A stretch of 64,000 nucleotides of DNA. It comes from Diploptera punctata (taxonomy: Eukaryota; Arthropoda; Insecta; Blattodea; Blaberidae). This document shows positions 1 to 10,400 of the stretch, one piece after another. Where the stretch lies: the NCBI GenBank assembly GCA_030220185.1, contig JASPKZ010007429.1, positions 124,001-188,000 on the forward strand. The letters run 5' to 3'. How positions within the stretch are numbered: the first letter of the stretch is position 1; each line of letters opens with the position of its first letter. The notes under the pieces were generated by a model. That model was not told the origin of the DNA. It saw nothing but the letters and a program-made list of their open reading frames with translations, and searched no databases. The position numbers and the translations under genes were made by a program.

Positions 1-177
1 CATCCGTTACAAATCATGATGGACCTTGATGACACAGTGAAAATATTTTTATTCAGTTCCAGATAATACTTTTTAATAAATATATCAAATTAACACTTTT
101 TTTCATATTTAAAATTCATTAAATAATTATTTTCATTATAAATGCAACAAATTCAAATTAAGCAGTCTCTAACTCTC

Positions 178-400
178 AAAGGAAGATTTTCAAGCTTTTA
201 AAAAAACCCAAGTCTAAATAAAAAGTGCAACATTTACCGATGTTATTCCATCCGAATGATACCTTAGTTTACTACATATGTGTCCTCAAGGCGATGTACT
301 AACCACATGTTTCACTCTGACATCTGTAGGGAAATAAGTGTAATTAAATTCATCTGGTAAAGAAACTTCTCACTAGGGAGGCACCTGTGTCCGCATGTGG
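178..400 (+). repeat. Decayed SINE2 body fragment
   Basis: The order of words (GAAGATTTTCAAG, AATTTACCGA, ACATCTGTAGGGAAATAAG, AAGTGTAA) follows the body of the tRNA-headed SINE at 57400-57797, but the copy is heavily diverged. The tRNA head is missing. Confidence 0.45.
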
Positions 401-507
401 GATGAATGGGGTTTATTCATCAATAACATATTATTTCTTTAAATATTTAGATGTAATTTTGAAATGTATTTTAGGTAGCATTAATATTTTCAATATATAA
501 TAATTTT

Positions 508-866
508 CTTCTTCTTGTAAGCCAATGTTTCCCTTAACAGAGATTTAGGCACTCTCCCCCTACAGGGAAGAATTTTAAGCATATTAATTTAGTTACACTT
601 GTTTTTGTATAGATGTCATTTGAGTTGTCTGTGGTCAGCGTTCCACCTTATACTGACATCTAGGAAACCAAGGTAGTACTAGGATGGGAAAATTCGGTAA
701 ATTTTGCTTAGAGGCCTTTCATTCAGGCTTAAGGATCTTTTGTGAGCCTGAAAATCTTCAGACTCGGGACCCACGGAGGACTTTCTCCTTGGATTTTTCC
801 ATCCTAAAAAAATCCATCGACCCTGGCCGGGTTTGAACCTGTGATCCTTGGGACCAGAGGTAAGGA
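508..866 (-). repeat. SINE2 copy, head truncated
   Basis: This closely matches the reverse complement of the full-length SINE at 57400-57797, including the GATTTAGGCACTCTCCC tail and the CCGGGTTTGAACC B-box region. The tRNA-like head is cut off at 866. Confidence 0.8.
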
Positions 867-928
867 TATAATAATTTTAAGAAATAAAAATATTTAAATT
901 GAACATTTTAGGAAAAATCTATATGATG

Positions 929-1172
929 TTTAATTTAAGATTAAAATTCTTTATACCTCACCTCATATCCAGTCTTCTGATTATACCAGTTTCAAGCCCG
1001 AAGTGATTTCATCTTCAGTAACATCTCAACCTATGTTATGTTGTTCAGGAGAACTACTTATTCCCTCTGTTGGTGAGATATTAAACAAAGATGAAACTAC
1101 CTATGTTTTGAAACCGGTATAATTGGAAGACTGGATATGAGGTGAGGTATAAATAATTTTAATTTAAATCTT
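929..1172. mobile_element. Penelope-like mini foldback element with hammerhead motifs
   Basis: Two inverted arms of about 90 bp (about 931-1030 and 1075-1170) both start TATACCTCACCTCATATCCA from the outside. They flank a short unique centre. The ACCTCATAT border and the hammerhead in the left arm tie it to the Penelope-like foldbacks elsewhere in the window. Confidence 0.65.
980..1022 (-). ncRNA. Hammerhead ribozyme motif in Penelope-like element
   Basis: On the minus strand the order is stem I GUUA, core CUGAAGA, stem II region, GAAAC, UG, GUA cleavage triplet, then UAAU closing stem I. Stem II pairing is weak. The mirror copy near 1075-1125 has lost the CUGANGA box. Confidence 0.6.
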
Positions 1173-1181
1173 AAAGATAAA

Positions 1182-1438
1182 TGAGGCATTGACATGGGAA
1201 AGGTAGTAAGTCATAAAAAAGAAAATTTTACAGGGGAAGCAAAAAACTATTTCTCCAACATTCATTTTAATATAATTTTGACACTACTATACAAGAAATT
1301 TTATATGAAAAATAGTTACAAAATATCGATATTAGCTTTACAAAATATATTTAAATTTAAAAGCGTCAAATCATTTTTTTGCTTCCCTTGTAAAATTTTA
1401 TGTTTATGACTTACTACCTTTCCCATATCAATGCCTCA
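1182..1438. mobile_element. 257-bp MITE with about 60-bp terminal inverted repeats
   Basis: Both ends read TGAGGCATTGA(C/T)ATGGGA inward, followed by AAGGTAGTAAGTCATAAA and a GGGAAGCAAAAAA segment. The interior is AT-rich and non-coding. It lies 10 bp beyond a Penelope-like foldback. I do not recognise the superfamily. Confidence 0.8.
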
Positions 1439-2177
1439 ATTATGTTCTTCTAGTGCACTCTGAAAAGAAAGCCATATATGAGCCAACAATTGACTATTAC
1501 AAAGATAAATACCAACTAGATAGTATAACTGTCACAGGATTGATGATCGGGGCAAGAAGTACTATACCAGGATTTTTAGCCAAATTTTTGGAATTCCTTA
1601 GATTTGGACAGGGTGTATCTTCCTAAAATTGCCATCGCTGCCATTAGAGGATCAATTTCAATTTTAAGAAACCATATTTACAAAATTACTACTTTATAGT
1701 ATGTATACTTCAATCAGGTCTACAAGTTGATTTTTTAAAAATGTATTTCATCTATTTAAAAAATTAATTGTCTGTATCACTTTGTCCTTGAGGCAATCCT
1801 CTAATGAGGAAAGTTTTATATAATAAAAATATATCAGTAAAGTTAACACATCTAAGTTTATATTTTCCTGCCAAGCAGGCCATTGAGGCTTGGTCCCAGT
1901 CCCCATTTTTGAGAACATAAATTACAGTATATTTCATATTGAATTCGTCTTCATGAAATTTCAGCATAAAACAAATTATTATGCATTGACACAATTCTGC
2001 AAGAGAATGAACTGATAGGCTTGGAAAGAGACAGCCCTGTAAGTACTTAATTCTAGCACTAAAGGTTGTATTGAAAACTAGCAGATCTTCCCCATGCCTT
2101 CTCCCACTATCACATTCTTCATGTATTGTTTGAGACCAGCCCTGCATTGTAATGTCATTGGCAACTTCAAGTTTAAA

Positions 2178-2341
2178 GTCATGGGTCCTGAGTCGGAAGA
2201 TTTTCAAGTTTGAATAAAGAGGCCTCTAAGCAAAATTTACCGACCTTCTTCATCCTAGTAATATCTTAGTTGCCTACTAGATGTCTCATTGGGTCGGTAT
2301 GTTGACTGCATACCATTCATGGCATCTTTTGGGAAATAAGT
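2178..2341 (+). repeat. SINE2 internal fragment
   Basis: The block from the GTCATGGGTCCTGAGTC word to GGGAAATAAGTA follows the middle of SINE2. The copy is diverged and lacks both ends. Confidence 0.6.
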
Positions 2342-2600
2342 AGTTTCTCAGCTAGCTCAGTGGTAACACATTGGCCTAGAAAGCCAAAGGTTCTAGGTTC
2401 AAAATCCAGTCGGAGCATATAATTTTTCTCTTCTAATACAGTATAATTTATTCTTCAGTGAGAAGTGTTAAATTAATAATAAAAACATCAAAAGAAGCCC
2501 TACTGGCTTTATAAAGTAGTGTTTAAATTGCCAATAAATGTCTTCTTAAAACAAGAAGCTGCCATATGCTTGATCGAGCAAATGCTCGTAGCATTCGGCG
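2342..2600 (+). repeat. SINE1 copy (tRNA head, tail and body)
   Basis: The tRNA-like head (CTAGCTCAGTGGTAACACAT, GGTTCAAAATCC) is followed by the SINE1 tail TTTTTCTCTTC, the TTAATAATAAAAACATC block and the body with AATAAATGTCTTCTTAA. Confidence 0.8.
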
Positions 2601-2605
2601 ATTGG

Positions 2606-3560
2606 GAATTAACAATGCTTCTTCCTTCCAAGTATTAGGCCAAGGCCTGTTATGATCCTATAGAAAATGTTCCCTCCAGCATTTCATAGGATGGCCCAGA
2701 GATCCTCTTCCTCTTGGTATAAAATTATAAACAGCTTTGGGGATCCAATTTGAACTCATTCTTTCAAGATGGTATTTCCAATTTAGTTGGTACTGTTTAA
2801 TATATTAAAAAATTGGCATAGTCTTCAATTCTTTTAAGATATCGGTGTTCCTTTTCTGATCCCATCTGGTGTAACCCGCTGTTCTGCACATGAATCTCAT
2901 TTCACAAGCCGTTATTCTGCTTTCATGTTGTCTTTTTAGTGTCCATGCTTCACTACCATAGGTCAACACTGGTCTAGCCAAAGTGTTATATAAACGTAAT
3001 CTGGTGTTTTTTTGTACAAGGGATGGTTTCATAACTTGATTAATAATTCCCAAACTTTTATTATAACTAGTCATTTTTTCAGGGATATCCTTTTCATCCC
3101 AGATAGAGAGATAATATCCAAGATATTTAAATTGATTAGATCTCTCTAAAATTTTATTCTGGAGACAGATTTTACTTTGTATGGGGTCCTTCCCATGAAA
3201 TGCCATAATTTTAGTTTTGTTAATTGATATTTCCATATTAAATTTGGCAGCTATTTTTTGTAAATTATAAATTGATCGTTGCAAATCATTTTTGGAAAGT
3301 GCCAGAAGCGCTAAATCATCTGCAAAAAGAATAGCATCGAGTTTGAGGTTCTCATTGATGGGTATATATCCCCATTGTTTTCCTCCATTCATTTATTATT
3401 CTGTTCACATATGTAATGAAAAGCACTGGTGAAAGTCCACATCCCTGTCTTACTCCAGTGTTGATCCTTTTCCAAGAAGTTTGCCATCTTGTTTAACAGA
3501 GATTTCATTATCTTTATAGATGTGGAACATATTAGTAATATATTGTGGAACGTTATCATC
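2606..3560 (-). pseudogene. LINE-A reverse transcriptase, 3' half (broken)
   Basis: The minus strand encodes the C-terminal half of a non-LTR retrotransposon reverse transcriptase. FADDLALLA is the catalytic motif with its two aspartates. Further along are NKTKIMAF, KYLGYYLSIWDEKD, LYNTLARPVLTYGSEAWTLK and MRFMCRTAGYTRWDQKRN. A frameshift near 3395 separates it from an upstream piece reading RQGCGLSPVLFITYVNRI, and another lies in the downstream region matching RIPKAV...RGRGSLGHP. It ends at the shared 3' terminus GGCCTTGGCCTAATACTTGG. It is a 5'-truncated dead copy that would have catalysed target-primed reverse transcription. Confidence 0.85.
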
Positions 3561-3577
3561 AGCTAAAAAGAGAAAAA

Positions 3578-3690
3578 TTTGCATTTAGATTGGAGTTTCT
3601 CAGGTAGCTCATTGGTAAAGCATTGGCCTAGAAAGTCAAGGTCCTGGGATAAAACCCCAGTCTGTTTAATTTTTCTCTTTTAATATAAGC
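3578..3690 (+). repeat. SINE1 head fragment
   Basis: Leader TTTGCATTTAGATTGG, tRNA-like A box and the TTTTTCTCTT tail are present. The B box is degenerate and the body is missing. Confidence 0.7.
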
Positions 3691-3995
3691 GTAACTAAAT
3701 TAACTTGGCCTAGTAACTCCTAACAAAGGTAAGGCCTAACATTGGGCTGTTATACCATTGTAGATAGATCTAAAACAATGATGAATATATATGTATATAA
3801 CATAAAATTAATAACAGTGCAATATTAAAAAAAAAACTGTACATTATAACATTACAGTACACATTTTTCTAGTCTTACAATCCCAACATGAGTATGTATT
3901 TAAAAAACATAAATTGTAATATACAATAAACAATATGTATTTTTAATGTTGAGTGATTCCGGGTTATGTGGCCGTGGTCCATAGTTGGTGTTGAT

Positions 3996-4038
3996 ACCAG
4001 ACGTTTCGCCCTCAACTGCGGAGGGCATCTTCAGTGGC
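3996..4038 (-). ncRNA. Hammerhead ribozyme motif, left arm of foldback
   Basis: Minus strand: stem I GCCA, core CUGAAGA, perfect six-pair stem II GCCCUC/GAGGGC with a 7-nt loop, then GAAAC directly followed by GUC, and UGGU closing stem I. Stem III is reduced to AC/GU with no loop, so cleavage would probably need two molecules pairing. Confidence 0.82.
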
Positions 4039-4394
4039 GAGTGCTTCTATGCGTGTTTCCTGGTCGGAAGATCTACTTAGAATGAGCGCTGTGGACGTAG
4101 AGGACGTTGTTTTAGTGGTGGGTGCAGGGTGAGTGGGCGTGGCTCTTGCTGATTGGCTAATAGTCGTCTCCTTGTTGTCACTGGTGTTAATGCATTTATT
4201 TTCTAGTGTATGAAACCAGGCCTTAGACAGTTTGATACCTTCTTCTTTTTTTTTCTGCTAATATTTCCCTTATGCTTGTATATTTCTATAGCCTCTCGGT
4301 ATAATCTAGGGAAATAGTAGGAAGTTGTGGCTAAAACTTGTGTATCGTCGAATAGAATCTGGTGTCCATTCGTAATGGCATGTTCTGCTACAGC

Positions 4395-4660
4395 TGATTT
4401 ATCCATTTCTCCTTGTCTGCAGTTTCTTTTATGTTCTGAACATGCCATTACGAATGGACACCAAATTCTATTCGACGATACACAAGTTTTAGCCACAACT
4501 TCCTACTATTTCCCTAGATTATACCGAGAGGCTATAGAAATATACAAGCATAAGGGAAATATTAGCAGAAAAAAAGAAGAAGGTATCAAACTGTCTAAGG
4601 CCTGGTTTCATACACTAGAAAATAAATGCATTAACACCAGTGACAACAAGGAGACGACTA
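4395..4660 (+). pseudogene. GIY-YIG endonuclease C-terminal fragment of a Penelope-like element
   Basis: From about 4437 the + strand reads EHAITNGHQILFDDTQVLAT, then LYREAIEIYKHKGNISRKKE and LSKAWFHTL. The minus strand of the left arm reads the same protein and adds NCRQGEMDKSAVAEHA through the spacer. The A-x-H...H-x-I and R-x-x-E-x-I-x-I positions fit the end of the GIY-YIG domain of Penelope-like elements. The catalytic GIY/YIG start is absent. Confidence 0.7.
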
Positions 4661-4782
4661 TTAGCCAATCAGCAAGAGCCACGCCCACTCACCCTGCACC
4701 CACCACTAAAACAACGTCCTCTACGTCCACAGCGCTCATTCTAAGTAGATCTTCCGACCAGGAAACACGCATAGAAGCACTC

Positions 4783-4825
4783 GCCACTGAAGATGCCCTC
4801 CGCAGTTGAGGGCGAAACGTCTGGT
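4783..4825 (+). ncRNA. Hammerhead ribozyme motif, right arm of foldback
   Basis: This is an exact mirror of the left-arm motif. CUGAAGA is at 4787-4793, stem II at 4795-4813, GAAAC at 4814-4818 and predicted cleavage after C4821. The stem III palindrome ACGU suits dimer formation. Confidence 0.82.
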
Positions 4826-4899
4826 ATCAACACCAACTATGGACCACGGCCACATAACCCGGAATCACTCAACATTACGATTACCGGCCGTGAAAGCCT

Positions 4900-5933
4900 G
4901 CATTCAACTAATATGTATTTTTGTTTTGAATTAGGTTGTAAATGCCTAAAATGCAGGCTGCCATGTGACCAGTAACATTGCCTACTTGTCAGTCATCTTT
5001 AACTTAGTAGGAATATAATCCTCCATTGGATCTTATTTCTGTGTTATAATATTCTCCCTCTCATTCCATATTTTTCCTTTACAACTTCATTCTAAACTGT
5101 TCTTTAATTTTTTTTTTCAAAATCTTGTTCAGTCTTCTCCTATTCGATTCAGGATTACAATCTATCTTTTTGACTGATTCATTGCCTTTTTTAATCCAAT
5201 TCAGTATCAGTTTTGTTTCTTTATTTATATTTTAATTTATTCTTAGCCTATTTTTCTTATAACTAAATTATTAAAAAAAATTTTGGCCATTTTCAATATT
5301 ACTATTAGTCTTCTATTCGTAAATAGTTCTACCTTATTCTTGTTCAAAGTCATCAGATTAAGGTCCATCCAGCTCTTTGCTTTTGTTTGACTAATAAAAT
5401 AATTTAAGACAAGTTGGGTATTAATTGCACAATTTTGTGACTTATGCCATATAAACTGCAATACCAGGTGATTTCTTGTCAGGTTTACTTCCCTTATGCT
5501 TTGTAAATTCTTTAATATGCAAGACAACAATCTCCCCCTTACCATTACCCCGAGAGAAAGCTTCTGTTTTACTGAAAGGCTCCTCTATCAGTATCCACCA
5601 TTAAGGTCTGCCAAAGGATAGGTGGCATGATTGGGGTTAAAAATTAAATTATTCTTTGTTATATCCAACTATAATATTTACATACATACTACTGATTGAA
5701 CCAAAATGGACTTACACAAAAAAAAGGTATTATCATTTAGCCTTTCTGAAACTTTAAATAATGTTACAAAGATGTAGTCTCAGTGAGTTGGCTCAAGTGA
5801 CATTTGAATCTTTATTTTGAGAGGTCCTGGTTTCAAAAACCTTGGTGTCTTCCAGCCTGGGGCTTTTTTTCTTCCCCCCCCCCCCAGTTGTCAAGGCAAA
5901 TAGGTACTAAATTAGAATTTTATAATCAGGACC
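4900..5933. other. AT-rich intergenic stretch without recognised gene
   Basis: No coding sequence or clear transposon end is visible. A T-rich decayed stretch at 5000-5250 could be an old LINE remnant, and a short tRNA-SINE-like head occurs near 5775-5885 with a poly(C) run. Confidence 0.4.
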
Positions 5934-6278
5934 GTCCCGTGCCGTAGCCGAGCGGTTAAGGTAGGAAGCCTTGGCGCAGAGCTACGGGACTTGCGCTGGT
6001 TCGAGTCTCCATGGGGGAAGAAATTTTCTCATGGTATTTCGGCCAGTATGGGACCGGTGCCCACCCAGCATCGTGAGGCAATTGGGTAGCTACAATAAGT
6101 AGCGGCTCCAGGTTGAGGAACCAGCTATAACGGCTGGGGGACTCGACATGCTAACCACATGTCACCCCTACACTGGCTGTTGATCATCTACCTCTGTGAT
6201 TGACACATGTGGATGTGAAGGGCCAGCAGCCAGCTGGTAAAAGGGCAACCACTGAAAAGTGGAAAGACCCTCAATCGG
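5934..6278 (+). repeat. SINE3 full-length copy with 12-bp target-site duplication
   Basis: The head resembles a Leu/Ser-type tRNA (GCCGTAGCCGAGCGGTTAAG, B box GGTTCGAGTCT) followed by a conserved body (GGGACCGGTGCCCACCCAGC). It is flanked by ATAATCAGGACC at 5922-5933 and 6279-6290, so it is a bona fide retroposed insertion. Confidence 0.88.
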
Positions 6279-7079
6279 ATAATCAGGACCCATTTCATGA
6301 TATGAACAATCTATTAAAATAAAACTTTTTTTTTTACCTATCAAATTCTGTTTTTTAGTAATATTTTAATAGAGGAAATTCGTGATTTAATTTACATGAG
6401 TATTGGCTAGATTGATTATTGTTAGTGCAACCAATATTAGCAATGTCTGTATGAACAGTCCTGAATATTATAGAATATTCTGTTTATGGTTTTTAATGAG
6501 ATCGATTAAAGATTAGTGGTATAGTATAAATTTGAGTCAAATAGTAGACTGTTTTATTATAACCGATCTATGGTTATATATAGCAATTTTCTAATTCTTG
6601 AATTAAACTTTTCACTATAACTGAATCCAGTGTTGACAACACATAGTATGTCAAATACTATCCAGATTAGGTAGTTCGGCCCAGGGATTAATTTGATATA
6701 TGGTTCGGCCTATTCCATTTCCTGGATTCAGCTAATCTCTCCAATTCTTTTTAAGTCTGTCAAATTTTTTTCTCCCATCTGGAATGTAGTAACATAAACT
6801 TCAAGCATAAGTAAGACAAACGTTTTTTACATGGTTGTTAGATTGGTATGACACAGTGCACAGTTTATCCAACTGAAATTTAAAAATTGTAACCAACTCG
6901 TAAGTAACCATTAACGTTTATTATTATCATATATCATTTTTAAATTTATATGTGAATATTATGTCAATTAACTAATACATTTAACATAATATTTTTAAGG
7001 CCCCAATACAGTAGTTACTATGTGAAATATTATAAAGTTTTGGAAGTGTAAAATTGGCTGCCATCTTTAAAATCTGGGA

Positions 7080-7366
7080 CGAAAATAGGCAGTTGTTGTC
7101 AGTTTAATTTTACTGATAAGTTCGTGTTATCACGATGAAAATATTAAATTTGATTGTGTTACATAACATGTGTAAATCAGTTTCATTTTTAGAATAAATA
7201 CACTCTTGTTTAAGATGTATTCACAGTGGTTTGCCTTCACGTGTTTCAGCAGCTTGAAGTTGTTTCCAATAGATAAGATGACATGTAAAGGAGTGAATCT
7301 GAAGCTTTAAATATTAAATCGCTGCTTAGTAGTTTGTATCCTGCAGTTCGAACGAAAATTACAAGA
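7080..7366 (+). promoter_or_regulatory. Probable DPH6 5' UTR and proximal promoter region
   Basis: The 290 bp upstream of the DPH6 start codon are free of recognisable repeats, unlike flanking sequence. No clear TATA box or initiator stands out and short upstream ATGs are present. The assignment rests on position only. Confidence 0.3.
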
Positions 7367-7481
7367 ATGAGAGTAGTTGCATTAATAAGTGGAGGTAAAG
7401 ACAGCTGTTACAACATGGTCCAATGTGTAGCTGCTGGCCATGATATTGTAGCTCTGGCAAACCTCCGGCCCAAAAATAAAG
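7367..7481 (+). CDS. DPH6: DPH6 exon 1
   Basis: This exon carries the start codon and residues 1-38, with the ATP-binding PP-loop SGGKDSCYN. It ends after the first base of codon 39, followed by the donor GTATGT. The frame continues into GAT (Asp) of exon 2. Confidence 0.93.
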
Positions 7482-10400
7482 GTATGTATATCAGCAAGTG
7501 TTTTGGTTACTGAGGTATTGGAGACTATACCGTTATAGAATGCAGTTATTGTTATTAATGCTAGTTGTAAGTTCCACTGTTTTGAGTTTTAATCTTACAG
7601 TTGAGTTAGTTGCCGATATATTTGCCATTTTTTAAATTTTTAATAAGAGTGAGATCCTGGTGCTGGTAGGCCAAGGGACTTCTAGGCCTGTATTGTCATG
7701 AAGATTGTATTTTTTTCTTTTTTAATGGTACAACAGACGTAGAAGTCATCTAACGGAAGCTACATTAAGCAATAAAGCATCTCATGCATGTGCACTGCAA
7801 TTCTGTAGAACTTAGAAGAATTTATGTGTGACGGTTTCGGATATGCTACACTTCGGGTGGCACGAAAATTTTTCTAAGTTCTATAGAATCGCAGTGCGCA
7901 TGCGCTAGTGCTCCAATTATCCCAGGTAGATAAATGCAACCTCCAGCAGTTGGCGGTATATGTATGTGAAATCAGTATGACCAACATTGACACAAAATTC
8001 CCAGAACTTATCTAAAAATGTATAATTAACATGAAATGAACTAGTGGAAATATGATTTTACGTAGTAACCGTCCGCTATTTTGAATTTTTCATAGAATAA
8101 CAGATATGAAGAGGTAATATATTTTACGTATCAAATCACACTTAAAAAGCAAGGAACCTAAAAGCTAACCAAACCTAAATCAATTACTGTAACACAAATC
8201 AATTACTCTAACGTAGGTGAAATCCAGGGAATGCGGAAATGGTTGGCAACATCTGGAGTAGTTTGGGTTGTTGATGGTGAACGTTGGAACAACATAGGAA
8301 GTAGAGGGAAAATAACAAAGAGTAAGAGTAAGCATTGTAGCACGACCGTGTTTTACGCAAATATATAAATATGAAAAAAAATTCGTTGCAACATTGGAAG
8401 ATGTTTAAAATGTGTTTAAAAGTGTTGCAAAATGTTTTAAACGTGTTTAAAAGTGTTTAGTGCATCAGTGGAATAAGATATTAAATTAAAAAATTTTTGT
8501 GACCTGAAGTGTACAACAGCCACGGTTTCTTCACCTTATCCAGACTTTTTTTTTTCTGCCATGTCATGTCCTCTGACTGTAGTAGCCAGTTTTTTCAACC
8601 TGGAGCTGCTACTAATTAGTTACTCGAGTTTCTCATGATGCTGGATGGACACCTGTTCCATACTATCCGAAATCTCAAGAGAAAATCCCCCATGGAAACT
8701 TGAACCAGCGCAAGTCCCATAGCTCTGTGCCAAGACATATTGCCTTAAACCACTTGGCTAAGGCGCAGGATAAAATTCTGATATTTAGAAAGAAGAAATA
8801 ATGACTACTGAAGGAAAACATGAGATTGATAGAGTCTAGTAAGGATTTGTGCTGTTTTGATCTTTAATAATCTGGTACCGGCACACTTGAAAAAAAATAT
8901 GAGAAGTGTTGGTTTAACTAGCAGTGATGAGGTCATATGTATTGTGATGCATCGTAATATCAGCATTTGAATTTTACAGGTGACAGCGAGAATAATAGTT
9001 TCACATTTGAAGAAATAAATTAGTGAATCGCCAACTTGTGAGTCAGAAGACCCTTGCAGATAACCGATGTGTCTAGACTTCCATATATGGTCATATTTAC
9101 AAATATTGAATAAATATCTGATTCTAAAACTAAAAGTTAAACTCCATGGTGCAACAGGCACAGAAGGCCCTTGGCCTACCAGCCAGCTGCTGGCATCATA
9201 TCTACATGCGCAAATCACAGAGACGATCATACCAGTATAGGGGTGACATGTCAGCATGTCGGGTCTCCCAGCCATTATAGCTGGTTTTCTCAACCTGGAG
9301 CTGTTACTTATTGTAGCTACCCAAATTCCTCATGATGCTGGGTGGGCACCGTCCCATATTAGCCAAAATTCCTTGAAAAAATTCTTCCCCCATGGAGACT
9401 CGAACCAGCACAAGTCCTGTAGCTCTGTGCCAAGGATCTTTGCCTTAACCACTTATGGGAAGTATTGTTTCAAATAAAGTTCAGTTCCTTTAAAGTGCAG
9501 TGATTTGTTTCGTATAATTTAAGCCTATATTAACACTACCTTTTGAATATATTTTTGTATATACATTGTACGTAGTATACATAAAGGGCAGTGGTTTTAC
9601 TTCCTGCCCTAGGTAGGTAATTTGTAATATTACAGTATAGTTATTTAGTTATTTATAGGTTGGCAACCTTGAAATTTAGGAAATTGAACTTTCAAACATG
9701 GCTGACATTCCTGTAAGTATGACAGAACACACCATCGTGCAAAAAGATTCACTACATACCAAATCTGCCCATGTGTATACCATTCCATGAAACTAACACA
9801 AAGAGGGACTTAACTTTTGATGGCTGTCAGTATTCATTGATATTGTGTAGGGTGTCAGCAAAGTCATCATTTCTTGAAAATCTATGACATAAAACATTTT
9901 TTATTTTTAGTTTTTCGATACCTTGACATTGATTTGTTACTATGAGAGCTTGAGTAAACCAATCAGTATTCTAATAATGGCATAAGTTTCTAACATATGT
10001 AGTATTTATTAGATTATCCATCCATAGTAATTCTGTCCGAAGGCAGGTCCTTCATTTGCAATCATAGATTATCATAGTATATTATTTAAATAATTTTAGA
10101 TGAACTGGACAGCTATATGTACCAAACAGTTGGTCATCAGGGTGTTCAGCTCTATGCAGAAGCAATGGGCTTGCCATTGTTTCAACAATCAACGCAAGGT
10201 GTTGCTTTGCTGAAGGAACAAGAGTACACACCCACACCTAAGGATGAGGTGGAAGATCTGTTTCAGCTGCTCAAGAAAGTAAAGGTGAGTCTATTGAATT
10301 TTAATGTATTTATTATTCGTTTCATGTATACCAATGATGATTAAATCATATTTGAAGAGAAAACTTATATGCTTAGACTGGGGCTTGAACCCAAATTGGA

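Larger units (their letters stand above)
3948..4880. mobile_element. Penelope-like element foldback with 440-bp arms
   Basis: Left arm 3948-4386 and right arm 4437-4880 are near-perfect reverse complements around a 50-bp spacer. Each arm contains, from outside in, a hammerhead motif, a promoter-like GC-rich stretch, and the C-terminal part of a GIY-YIG endonuclease reading frame. Paired inverted terminal copies are typical of Penelope-like elements. The reverse transcriptase is absent, so this copy cannot move by itself. Confidence 0.85.

Noticed and set aside
1764..2207. 147-codon open frame on the minus strand
   Set aside because: No recognisable motif, unusual composition, and overlap with a SINE2 fragment at its start; probably chance.
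7200..7366. A confident core promoter for DPH6
   Set aside because: No TATA box, initiator or downstream element stands out; only position supports it.
8805..9293. 162-codon open frame on the minus strand
   Set aside because: Much of it runs through a reverse SINE3 copy and the remainder has no motif.
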